Positions 47,408-56,952 of a stretch of 64,000 nt of DNA are shown here, piece after piece. The DNA lies in NCBI GenBank assembly GCA_020631735.1, contig CM036215.1, positions 13,852,346 through 13,916,345 of the forward strand. The letters are read 5' to 3'. The notes under the pieces were generated by a model. The model was not told the origin of the DNA. It did no database searches and saw only the letters and a list, made by a program, of their open reading frames with translations. The translations under genes were made by a program, and so were the position numbers. How positions within the stretch are numbered: position 1 is the stretch's first letter; each line of letters begins with the position of its first letter. The stretch is from Saccharum officinarum (lineage: Eukaryota > Streptophyta > Magnoliopsida > Poales > Poaceae).

Positions 47408-49222
47408 TGTGGACGATGAAAAGTCACCGGGTCATTCTCCACCGTCGAGGGCACACGAAGCAAGCTGAGAGAAACCACGTGGAGCTGATCCTGAGCTCTC
47501 TCCGGACTTAAGGGGTGAGCGTCGGACTGGATGGTTGTGACTGAGGGTGTGCTAGTCAATTTGACCCTGCAATTGATAAGGAGAGAAAGTTGATCAGTAA
47601 TTTAAAGTGGAATATGCCGGTGTTGGTCCAGACAGTTCTAAATATATAGCCAAGTGGCCAGCAATATATGACTATCGACTAGAGAGTCGATATCCAGCAT
47701 GTTCATGATGTAATGTAAGTAAAGCAGGCATATCAGCAATTATTATTTACTCAGTTGCATGGACCTAACTTAGTCGATGATCATGAAAACATGTGAAAGA
47801 TGTAAAGATGAACATGTAAGCTTACATGTGAGAGACATACTAGCTTTTAACTAAGATAAGAACAAGTAAAATCATGTAAACAGCCAATACATCGTTAACA
47901 AAACGGGCTATCGGCTAAACCAATCGATTCCAGTGATCGTGTCGTACAGCATACGATCACTCATCCATTGGATATAAGTAAATCTACAAATGACTAGACT
48001 CAATCTATTGTACCGCCAATAGGTCGAGTCATCTGATGCAGCATTGACGGTAGGACCCTAGACCAAAAACCTGTAATCCATAGATCTACTTACGTTGCAA
48101 CGAAATCATGGAAGCATGTCATATGCGTTAAACCTCAAGCCATCGGCTAAATAGCCGATGGAAACATAGCAGGTGGCTGACGCTATGCTCTTCTTAGCAG
48201 ATAGATCTACTAAACGCCAATGTCCGATCTAACACGCTATCAATAGGTCGAGTTGTTTGATGCAGCATTGACAGCGGAATCACACCAGATACTGGTGGTC
48301 AATGGGTCTATCTCCTAACAGAACATGACTTCAGACATCCGCCATGTACGATTAGGACTAAGATAGATTGGTCATTAAAACGGGATCTAACGTCATGAAT
48401 TGAATTCAGCCGTGATAGTAACCAGTAGACGATAGATCAAAACAGATAGGTCCAATGAACCTCAATCTAGATCATGTAGTTGGTGATATTATATTAAATA
48501 ATAAACTACTTAACACAATATCGACAACTTTGATTAATACCAATATTTACAAGAGATCGGTCGTCTGTTGTAGCCTTGTAAAAGTTGGTATGAATCGATA
48601 ACTAATCTATACCGCGATTTTTAAGAGATCAGTTGTCTGTTGCAGCCTTACAAATAACAATATAGATCGATAACTAAATTATACCGTGACTTGCAAGAGA
48701 TCAGTCGTCTGTTTCAGCCTTGCAAGTAACAATATAAGTCATGACGGATACTCACAAATAAGCCAGAGGTCAGGTCGTCCGAAGTAGCCCTGCTTGCCCG
48801 AAGAACTCGCCGAAATCTACTCTACTCCTACTCCTAAGGGATGGCCAGAGCCAAAAAAGTAAAGGTACTAGATTTGTTTAATCAATGTGAGATATCTATT
48901 ACAATAGTCGGGGTTTAATATTTATACCCAAGGCTTAACTATGAGCCCTGGTCAAACAAGACCGCTCACAAAACAAGGAAAGGCGAACAAAGCTTCTTAA
49001 TCTAAGAAACTTGGACTCAAATCTTTCCCTTCTATGGAGTCCGTCGTGTCTTTTCGCTCTATGCCTCGTTGATCCTGTCGATAGGGCTTATTTCCCTGAT
49101 GTCGCCATTTCGCTAGCTGGTCTGGCAACCTGTTTAGCCGATTTGATTAGAGAACTCGACTTTTCTTGATAATTTCTTGTCTTTAGGGAACCCCTGTCTC
49201 GGACCAAATTTCTATGCCAACA
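47408..49222 (-). mobile_element. Solo-LTR-like insert C in the CACTA gene
   Basis: This is 1815 bp; on the minus strand it starts TGTTGGCATAGAAATTTGGT and ends CGTCCACA, with a perfect TCATG duplication. There is no gag or pol and no internal direct repeat of the termini, so a solo LTR is the simplest reading. It contains a 72 bp tandem repeat at 48545-48740. The orientation is inferred from the TGTTGGCATAG start, which resembles Gypsy LTRs. The TAATCA/CGATTC-rich text has no coding signal. Confidence 0.72.
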
Positions 49223-49227
49223 TCATG

Positions 49228-50480
49228 TACACCATCTTCTTGGATGCACAAAGGCAAGTGTAGCAGGTATCGTCAATGCAAACTACGCAACCTGACTTAC
49301 CTTTGATCTGCCCCGACAATGAAAAAAGACCAAGGTAATCGGTGATGGTGATAAAGATGATGGCTTCTAGAGTGAACTCCTTTAGGAACGCATCCATCAT
49401 CTTGACCCCATCTTCCCATAGTATCTTCATGTCCTCCATGAAGTGGCTCCAGGAACACATCTATATCATTGCCTGGCTGCCTAGGTCCAAAAATAATCAT
49501 GGTTAGTAAAAGATACCTGTGCTTCTGACATAGCCAGGGAGGTAGGTTGTAGATGGTGAGGATGATTGGCCAAGTGCTGTGTGAGCTATTGAGGTCACCG
49601 AACGAATTCATCCCATCAGTACTCAGCGCAAACCTTATGTTTCTCGCCTCGTCGCCAAACAACGGGAACTTGGCGTTGAAGCACTTCCACTGCTTGCCAT
49701 TGGAAGGGTACCGTAGCTTGCCATCATCCTTCATGCGCTCATCAGATGCATGCTAGGACATCAGCTTGGCATCCTCGAGGTTCCTAAATATAGCACGCAG
49801 GCAATCGATCACGACCAGGTACGACATCGACATGGTCGGACTTTTCCTCTGCGTGTAACCCTCTTCTTCCTCATCCTCAGGAGACAGGATCTGCTTCTTT
49901 GCGGTACTCTTCTTAGCCGTCTTGTTCTTCTTCGGCCCTCTCTCGTCATCCGCATCCACATGACACTGGCATTCCTCTTGTACCAACTCGTGCCACAGTG
50001 CGGACAGCTCTGCAAGTTCTCATACTTGCCCTGATATAGGATACAGTAGTTAGGGCAGGCGTGGAACTTTTTAAGCTTCATCGTCATTGGCCAAATCAGC
50101 TTCTTCGCTCGGTAGGTATTGGCGAGCACCTTGTAACCCTCTAGGTATGTGTCAGTAAGGATACGTAACAGGTCATTGAACCTAGTGTTGGACCAGCCAT
50201 GGCGAGCCTTCAGCATCAGCATCTGGAGGTTAAAACACAGCACCATCCAGTGCTTCAAACAGTCCTTATAGAGGGAATCAATTATCGCCTGCTTCATCTC
50301 TCTGAAATTCTCCAGCCAACTCGGACTACCAAACAGAACATCATCGTGGTCAAGACAGTTAGCGATTGACTCAAAAAGGTCTGTGGTCTCGGGATCCCTC
50401 ATAGGCTCACTGCCATCCCCATCATCACCGCCCCCACCATCATCGTCGTTAGCCATGTCTTGGAGCACATCATCCATCGT
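49228..50480 (-). pseudogene. CACTA transposase, N-terminal and TNP2 core
   Basis: From right to left: an acidic start (MDDVLQDMANDDDGGG), FNDLLRILTDTYLEGYKV, KKFHACPNYCILYQGKYENL, CPHCG, then (frameshifted) DGKLRYPSNGKQWKCF, ARNIRFALSTDGMNSFG, WPIILTIYNLPPWLC, PGNDIDVFLEPL and CVVCIDDTCYT. These are the successive blocks of plant TNP2-type transposases. Frameshifts near 49990 and 49440 and a TAG at about 49752-49756 (Trp expected) break it. Confidence 0.88.
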
Positions 50481-50629
50481 GATTTAATCACGATCTACAT
50501 TATTATTGTCACCAGTAGCAGCATTGCCATGCCCGTCGGCCACTGCTGATGAGGTTTGTTGTTCTACATTCACCGTTGCCGTCGTTGTTGTCGGCGAGTT
50601 TCCTCCAAATGCACCGACACTTGGATCCT

Positions 50630-50900
50630 CTACTTCCCATGAAACTTCCAGATGGTGTAATCCTTGACAAAACCATACCGGACCAAGTGAGATTTCCCCA
50701 CGTTATCTTCGTGCAGTAGAAGGTTCTTGCAGCTCTTACACGGACAGACAGTGTGTTCCCGCTTCAGACCCAGACGATGCCTTTTCACAATGGCAATAAA
50801 CTTTGTCACATGTTCCAAGTACGAAGGATGCAACCTTGATGTCTTGTACATCCATTCCCTGTCCATGACCGTGAAACCTTGCACACACAAACAGCAAAAA
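50630..50900 (-). pseudogene. Transposase-associated N-terminal domain of the CACTA gene
   Basis: The minus-strand reading MDREWMYKTSRLHPSYLEHV, KREHTVCPCKSCKN and KSHLVRYGFVKDYTIWKFHG matches the transposase-associated domain found at the start of En/Spm proteins. The likely first codon is the ATG near 50866. The ORF extends further upstream but without homology. The 50481-50629 gap before the next block is Ser/Asn/Thr-rich or intronic. Confidence 0.83.
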
Positions 50901-51184
50901 TGGCGCATATAAGCAGAGCAGTATAGAAAAAAGCAGCAGGGTAGCTCTAGATCTAATTTTCTCTCTCCTCCATATGGATCTAGATCTAGATCTAGAGAAA
51001 AGTAACCAATCATGAAAAAGAGAGAGGATTGAGGGTTTGAGAGCGAGAATCAACCTCTTGCGGTGCCCCCCTTCAACAAATCCAAGGGCGAAACCTTTCC
51101 CCCTAGAAAATGGCCACTTTTAGGGTTTTGAGGTCAAAACCCTAAAAATGGAGGAGGGGCCACGGGAAGAAGGGTGGGTGCCGT

Positions 51185-51480
51185 TGCATTTATAGCCTAA
51201 ACTTAACCGAGGCGGTCATTGTAACGAAACCACCACGGTTAATCCCCAGTTAACCGAGGCGGTTGCTTTACAGCAAACACCTCGGTTAATGACGATTAAC
51301 CGAGGCGGTTCCTTATAAAAACCGCCTCCGTTAATGTACTAACCGAGGTGGTTGCGTTAGGATAACCACCTTGGTTAATATGTATTAACCGAGACGGTTT
51401 CTTTACCGCGCCCGCATCGGTTGGCTGCCAACCTTGAATAACTGAGGCGGGCAACCAGGCCGCCCGCCTCGGAGCCCAAA
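51185..51480. repeat. CACTA subterminal hairpin repeats
   Basis: About six inverted-repeat units follow one another, built from TAACCGAGGCGGTT and its complement (AACCGCCTCGGTTA), each arm pair separated by 10-15 bases. Such subterminal repeats bind the CACTA transposase. Confidence 0.8.
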
Positions 51481-51499
51481 TGTCAAACGCTGTCCAAAA

Positions 51500-51516
51500 G
51501 ATTTTGTGTAGTAGTG
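51500..51516 (-). repeat. CACTA terminal inverted repeat (right end)
   Basis: CACTACTACACAAAATC on the minus strand ends the transposon. The next three bases (AGT, 51517-51519) are the expected 3-base duplication; the other end is not in the window. Confidence 0.82.
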
Positions 51517-53019
51517 AGTGCTCGGTTTTCCCTTTTTTCCCCTTCACTTCCTTCCCCAGTCCGCCCTTATTCCTACCCATCCGTCACCCACGAGGCCGCA
51601 ACTTCCCGAACTCTCCAGTCTCCACCCGCACCTTCTACGACCTTTGCGCGACGCGCCGGCCCTCTACGCCGCCCCCACCTGCCCTACGTGCCCCGCGCCG
51701 CCCCTCACGAGGCCGCCCTACAGAGCGGCCACCTCGCCCCCTTCCCCCTCCCCAACGTCGTGATGCCGCGATGCCACAGCTCCGCCCTCTCGGGCTCGGC
51801 TTCGCGACGAGCTCCGCCTCTCCCAGAGACGTGCGCTCCACCCCTCCCTCTTCCCGGATCTGGCCGTGCCACCACGGGACCTCTAGCGCGGCCAAACCCT
51901 AGCGGCGCAGCCCGGCACCATCACACCCACGCCGGCTACACTGTCGCCTCGCCGAGCCACCGGTCCATTGTTGGCTTCACGGCGGACGCCTGCATCGGGG
52001 GCGGTAGGTAAGGACACCCTTCGTTTTGGGCCTGGCCTGCCCCTGTGGGCGTCGATTCTATTTATGATATCTCCTGTGGATGAATCTTCGTAATCCGTTC
52101 GTCTCGCTGCTGCAGAAAAAGGGCAGTGCCGCCACAGCCACCCCGGTACCTCACTATGAATCTTAACATAGCATTTTAATTTAGGTCTGATTAGTTGCCA
52201 TGACTCCATATTAATTACTGTGGATTTTGGGTCAATTCTATTTGCACAAATTGCAGAACATTATCCAATGTGGTCGTGAAAACAGGCTAAAGTAGGCTCA
52301 CATTCTGTGTTATGTGATTTTCTTATTGTAGTACTCACCTTCAGGCATCATTTAGTGGGTCGGTGGTCATGTAAATATTTTGGGTGCAGAGCAGCCACAC
52401 TGCTGATAATCTATGCATTTTTTTTCATTGGTCTACATGAGGGGTTCAGCACAGTAGAGCCACGGCCAATATAAGTATAGGTGTATATGTGTTCGTTCTT
52501 TCACGGTGAATGCACAAATTAGTCCTGATTTCCTAACATTGACCCATGCATACTTTCTTTTTTTATTCCTAATCTAATGCTTGCAACATATATGTGTACA
52601 GCTCTTCTATAAGGCCTACTAGGGATTACTGATTCGTTTACACTAATTTCTTTCTGGCTGCAACAAAACTTAATAGATCTAATGCATCATTTGCCAACTG
52701 CTGATTATTATAATGTTGTATTCCTACGATGCTGCTTCAAAAATCAAAATATGCATCCATTCCTGCTTACTTAGATTTACACTATTTCTGATGTACATAG
52801 CCAGCTACAGATTTTCTGACTCTGCCTGCTAATCTCATTCATTCATTGACATATTCAGCTAGGGAAGCACACAACTTTCTATTTATAGAATTTGTGATGA
52901 CCAGAATACCGAGAAGACGTAATATTCATTAGCTCCAATTAAGACATATTGGCTTCATAATTCTGGCCACGACGCTGCCAGCAAAATATTACTATGAATT
53001 CAGTTTTGGTTGTTGTAGT
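51517..53019 (+). other. Gene-like fragment: GC-rich exon, splice sites, then intron-like DNA
   Basis: 51540-52010 is C-rich and open in several frames, with Ser/Pro/Arg-rich readings and no family I recognise. At 52008-52014 GGTAGGTAAGG looks like a 5' splice site, and at about 52110 a CTGCTGCAG acceptor precedes a short GCCGCC-rich stretch. From 52150 the DNA is T-rich and intron-like. Because a Helitron-type terminus lies at 56952 in the same orientation, this could be a gene piece captured by a Helitron. It could equally be the 5' end of a host gene disrupted by the CACTA insertion. No product is assigned. Confidence 0.35.
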
Positions 53020-53024
53020 TAAAT
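53020..53024. repeat. Left target-site duplication TAAAT of element 7
   Basis: TAAAT precedes the LTR at 53025 and recurs at 56615-56619 right after the other LTR. It is a perfect 5-base duplication. Confidence 0.92.
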
Positions 53025-53528
53025 TGTTGTGGCGGGCTAGGGCTAGGAGAATCGAGAGAGAGAGACTGGCGAGCAAGAGAGAAGCGGCGGCGAGGCAGCG
53101 ACGCCGTGCTCGGCGTCGCCCCCGAACAGGGGAGCGGGAGAGATTGATCTCAATCTCCAGCTGATTCTTTATTAGCTTTAGCGTTCAATACTTATAGTTG
53201 AATCCTAACAAACTGACTGCTAATTAAAAAGAATAACAAAAGCTCCTAAACAATAGGATCCTAACAACTGAAAGTCGCTGCTAGCTCCTGGTGATCACGC
53301 ATGGTCGCTTCTGTTGTGGCTCACTCGTAGCGTTCAATACTTATAGTTGAATCCTAACAAACTGACTGCTAATTAAAAAGAATAACAAAAGCTCCTAAAC
53401 AATAGGATCCTAACAACTGAAAGTCGCTGGTAGCTCCTGGTGATCACGCATGGTCGCGTATGTTGTGGCTCACCCCTCAGCCACGGCGGCTCCGCTTCCT
53501 CCATAGATACTTGCTGCCGTTCATAACA
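53025..53528 (-). repeat. 3' LTR of element 7 (left)
   Basis: TGTTGTGGCGGG to TTCATAACA. It is 504 bp because of an internal 149 bp tandem duplication (53180-53328 and 53329-53477). Apart from this it closely matches the right LTR. Confidence 0.92.
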
Positions 53529-53545
53529 CTTCTCCCCCCCTCGAC
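53529..53545 (-). other. Polypurine tract of element 7
   Basis: The minus strand reads GTCGAGGGGGGGAGAAG directly before the left LTR, which fixes the element's orientation. Confidence 0.8.
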
Positions 53546-54900
53546 GATCAGCTCGTCCTCGAGCTGAAGGGAAGGGTGCGCCACGTGGAACGCGTCGACT
53601 GGCACCCACGTTGCTACCGCGGCGGACAGACCCACCATCGGGGCCAGCATGAGGCTCAGGCTGCGGCGAGCCTCGCAACGGGCTTAGAACACCCTCGTGG
53701 AAAACATTGTAGAGATAGGCGCTGACAGTGGGCTGGAGGTAGTAGAACACGGTGCCCATGTGTTCCAGAACGGTGTCTTGCCCTGCGTACGTATGTCTCA
53801 CCGCTCCACGGGAGCCAGCCACCAAGGACTGGGCAAGGCGATGAAACAGACGAAGCCGTACGCGGGCGCCCTTGGGGGTTGCCGTGTGTGCCCGCTTGAG
53901 GACCTTAGGAACAAAGGCTGAGGAGTTCGGCACGGAGACACTGTCGGCGTAGAAGATGAGGCCGTCATTGACGTGCAACGGTGCGCCAGGACGGCCGGCG
54001 CTGATGACGTCGCGGAGTTCGCAGAGGTCGGCGGTGTCAGCAGACGTGCGGCACAGCTCGACGTACATATGAACGAAGGGTCTCGAGAGAGTGGCCGCTA
54101 ACAGCTCGTCGCTGCTACGGTGAGACAAACCATCCGGCATGCTGCCACGGCGAGACAAACCATCTGGCACCGTGTTGAGGCGTCCGGTCTGGTAAGCTAC
54201 CTTGAAAACAAAGCTAAACATGAATGCGAGGGCGTAGTCGGCTGTCGGGACGAGGAAGCGCTGTTCTCTGAGGTCTGGCCACCATTGCTGGACTGTTGCG
54301 CCGAAACCAGAGCTATCGTAGTCCGTGATGGATGTGTTGAGATCAGGAGCACTGACAACAGAGTTGGGGACACCGAAGGCCGCGGTGTCTGTGGCTGTCG
54401 AAGCACAGTAATGGAAGAGCGCACGGAAGAGCAGCTCCTCTTCGTCGACGAAGAACGCCGAGCGGAGGCTCGGCAGTGCCTGCTGTGGACCGTCGTGGCC
54501 GGTCGCGTGGGCGAGCTGCAAGAGCGTGGCCAACGCCGCTGAAGAGGCAGGGACGAACACTCGGGCGTTGTAGTGGACGTGTCCATCCACGACGCGCGGC
54601 GGCTCACCATGGGCAGCGATGAATTGGTCGCGCCCCCTCCCCCCTTGACAAACAGCTCATCGTCGAGCCGGAAGCAAGGGTGCGCTGCGCAGAACGTCTC
54701 AACGGGCTCCCATAGTGTGTCAGCCTCGGACATACTCGCCCACGGGGCCATCACTTGGAACGGCAAAGGTGCTCGGAACGGCTGCAGAACGCCCACTTGG
54801 ATATCACCGTTGATGATGGCACCTGCAAGGAGCTGGAAGTGGTAGGCCACTGCGTCCATGCATGGCAAGGTGTGGTCCTGCCTTGCATACCCAGGCCCCA
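53546..54900 (-). pseudogene. Rearranged chromovirus pol pieces in element 7
   Basis: In minus-strand order I read a chromodomain-like end (DTLWEPVETFCAAHPCFRLD, near 54732-54646), an integrase zinc-region piece (ARVFVPASSAALATLL, LAHATGHDGPQQAL, near 54590-54430), the end of RNase H (FKVAYQTGRLNTVPDGLSRR, near 54225-54156), then a second integrase zinc-region-like piece (LIFYADSVSVPNSSAFVPKV, near 54000-53890). In normal chromoviruses the order is RNase H, zinc region, core, chromodomain. So the pieces are shuffled or partly duplicated. No RT catalytic motif is present. Open for 405 codons in one frame (54590-53373) but not a functional enzyme. Confidence 0.6.
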
Positions 54901-54904
54901 GCTG

Positions 54905-55605
54905 ACGCTTGGCCAGCACCGACAGAAAGTCCTTCATCATGACGCAGCCGAAGGTGGGGCTGTTGTCGACGGTGACGCGGTCCGGCTGTACCACCACCGC
55001 CTTGTCCTTCTTGAGCAAGAACGAGTAGCCCACGGGCCCACGAAGAGGTAGGCGTCGACGGACTCGACGATCTCAGCGCAGAAGGCAGTGCTCATGGCGC
55101 CCCAATAGGTGCCCAGGAACCGCGGCAGCGTCTCCAGCACCAGGCCCGTGGCCGACGGCATGGTCGCCACCGCGGACCCGCTGGCCTCCGCCAGCTCCAC
55201 GAAGGCGTCGCCGGCTTTGGCCACGCGCATCTTGGGGTCGAACATGACGGTGGCCTCCACGGCGGCCTCGAGACCTATCAGGTTGCTCGGCCTTGGCGCT
55301 AGGAAGTGTGGCACTGGGTCTGTGGTGAAGGTTGGGTGTGGCAGTCCCAGCAGGTTGCAGCTGACGCTGGTGTAGACGGGCTTGCTCTCCCTGAGCGCTG
55401 TGGAGATGGCCCTGTCGATCTGCTCGTGCGCGTCCTCCAGATCGTTGACGACGGCCTGGTGGCAGGAGACGGGCGGGAAGCACCGGAGCTCCGGCGAGAA
55501 GTCCGGGAGGCTGATGGTGTGGTGCAGGATGTGGTTGGTGCTGTAGTCGTTGGAGTTGGGCCCGCCCACGATGCACACCATGGGCAGGTTCTCGCTGTAG
55601 GCGCC
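54905..55605 (-). pseudogene. PDC: Captured pyruvate decarboxylase fragment
   Basis: Pyruvate decarboxylase turns pyruvate into acetaldehyde in ethanol fermentation, using thiamine diphosphate. The minus-strand reading has AYSENLPMVCIVGGPNSND, LPDFSPELRCF, NLEDAHEQIDRAI, SKPVYTSVSCNL, GLEAAVEATV, RVAKAGDAFVELAEASG, GTYWGAMSTAFCAEIVES and GYSFLLKKDKAVVVQPDRVT. It covers the end of the N-terminal and much of the middle domain. The N-terminal catalytic Glu region and the C-terminal GDG cofactor motif are absent, so it has no activity. Two deletions are visible: one near 55245 (about 12 residues) and one near 55035 that also shifts the frame. No intron interrupts it. Confidence 0.9.
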
Positions 55606-56238
55606 GGTGAGCTCCATTGAGGACAGACCACGGAGCGGGCGCGGTGGTGGCGGCGAAGTTGACGCGATCACCATGGGCGGATGCGCTGCGCCGGCAGGAG
55701 TGGTGGATGGTGGAGGAGGCAGAACCACGGGCCTGTTGGGGCACCCAGCCTGGCCGCGGCGCACAAGGTCGCACGCCAAGCCAAGGGCGCGCTGGAGGTC
55801 CTCCTGTTCGGGCGGCTCGATGTCGACCCGGGTGGAATCCGAGAGTCCGCGCGGAACACCAACGGTGTTGGGCATTATGTGGTCGTAGTGCTGCTAGGGT
55901 GGCACAGGGCTAGGGGCGGCGAACGACGGGATCGGCGAAGAGTTGGGAAGCGGCACTGGACTGCTGCACGCCGTGGATACAACCACTGGTGCAGTCGTCA
56001 ACATCAGGGAACCGCTGCTGTAGTCAGGAAGACCGACCGGGGGCAGTGGTAGAAAGATCGCCGGCGGTGGCTGCCGGTGCTCCACCTGGTCGAGTCGATT
56101 AGCCAGATCAGCCATTTGGTACTAAAGGTTGCAGATGGCGTTCCAGAGGGCGTCGATGACGGACGCCGGAACGACGGTGGAGGGCGGAATGGTGGAGGCG
56201 GCGGCAGGGGGAGCAGGAGCAAGCTCAAGTCCTGGCAT
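55606..56238 (-). pseudogene. N-terminal Gag-like ORF of element 7, in frame with the PDC fragment
   Basis: The ATG at 56236-56238 overlaps the primer site. The product is Pro/Ala/Ser-rich with a short heptad segment (YQMADLANRLDQVEHRQ) and no zinc knuckle. Two TAG codons (about 56120 and 55892) interrupt it, but the same frame runs on through the PDC fragment to about 55040. A function like Gag is inferred from position only. Confidence 0.6.
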
Positions 56239-56249
56239 AGCCGATACCA
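56236..56249 (-). other. Primer binding site of element 7
   Basis: Minus strand TGGTATCGGCTATG, two bases after the LTR end. It resembles the initiator-methionine tRNA site (TGGTATCAGAGC) in its first seven bases. Confidence 0.65.
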
Positions 56250-56251
56250 GA

Positions 56252-56614
56252 TGTTGTGGCGGGCTAGGGCTAGGAGAATCGAGAGAGAGAGAGAGAGAGA
56301 CTGGCGAGCAAGAGAGAAGCGGCGGCGAGGCAGCGACGCCGTGCTCGGCGTCGCCCCCGAACAGGGGAGCGGGAGAGATTGATCTCAATCTCCAGCTGAT
56401 TCTTTATTAGCTTTAGCGTTCAATACTTATAGTTGAATCCTAACAAAATGACTGCTAATTAAAAAGAATAACAAAAGCTCCTAAACAATAGGATCCTAGC
56501 AACTGAAAGTCGCTGGTAGCTCCTGGTGATCACGCATGGTCGAGTCTGTTGTGGCTCACCCGTCAGCCACGGCGGCTCCGCTTCCTCCATAGATACTTGC
56601 TGCCGTTCATAACA
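56252..56614 (-). repeat. 5' LTR of element 7 (right)
   Basis: 363 bp, same termini as the left LTR, with a longer GA microsatellite at 56280-56299 and without the 149 bp duplication. Confidence 0.92.
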
Positions 56615-56619
56615 TAAAT
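56615..56619. repeat. Right target-site duplication TAAAT of element 7
   Basis: Identical to 53020-53024. Confidence 0.92.
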
Positions 56620-56952
56620 ACATTTGAAATGGTACATGTTCCTTGCTTCGACTTCCTATATCTGCAAGAACTACTGAATGGACTCCTTATGCTATGTTTT
56701 ACTGTTCTTTCTAATTCAGATGTTCAACACCTCTCATGTCTTTGTTCTTTGCCTCTCTTTTATATAAAAGCATGGGAGCTAAAGGACCTTAATTTGTCGA
56801 TTTATGAAGCAGCAACTATGCATGCTAAATTATTTGTCATGTTTACTTACTATTTGCGATCACATAGACATCACTTTGAAAATAATGGAACAAAACTATT
56901 CTTATTTTCTATGGTATTCTCGCCCCGCGCATTGCGCGGAGGGACTGGCTAG
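56620..56952 (+). mobile_element. Helitron-type 3' end
   Basis: The stretch ends with a GC-rich hairpin (CCGCGC at 56925-56930, loop ATT, GCGCGG at 56934-56939), nine bases, then CTAG (56949-56952) followed by T. This is the classic Helitron 3' terminus. The region to its left, including 51517-53019, may be Helitron interior. The 5' end (TC after an A) was not found. No Rep/helicase is present, so it would be non-autonomous. Confidence 0.6.

Larger units (their letters stand above)
30526..51516 (-). mobile_element. CACTA (En/Spm) transposon, interrupted by LTR elements; left end outside window
   Basis: The right terminus at 51500-51516 reads CACTACTACACAAAATC on the minus strand, the CACTA terminal repeat. 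Inside it are about 300 bp of subterminal hairpin repeats, then the transposase gene on the minus strand in three blocks: 50900-49228, 47402-47100 and 32078-30526. The blocks join in register when the inserts 47408-49222 and 32079-47099 and their duplications are removed. The gene is truncated on the left by element 5. Frameshifts and TGG to TAG changes show it is inactive. Confidence 0.88.
53025..56614 (-). mobile_element. Small LTR retrotransposon 7 carrying a pyruvate decarboxylase fragment
   Basis: Two direct LTRs (53025-53528 and 56252-56614), a perfect TAAAT duplication, a primer site next to the right LTR and a polypurine tract next to the left LTR define a complete minus-strand element of 3590 bp. 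Its interior is a short N-terminal ORF fused to a pyruvate decarboxylase fragment, then scrambled pieces of chromovirus-type pol. It lacks RT, so it must have been copied by another element's enzymes. The nearest known parallel is maize Bs1, which carries cellular gene fragments; that is a comparison of design, not of sequence. Confidence 0.9.

Noticed and set aside
51514..52011. 165-codon Pro/Ser-rich ORF as a complete protein
   Set aside because: It would need a GTG start inside the CACTA terminus, and other frames are equally open. Kept only as a gene-like fragment.
54120..55888. Several plus-strand ORFs over element 7
   Set aside because: They are antisense shadows of the GC-rich PDC and pol fragments; none has a recognisable domain.
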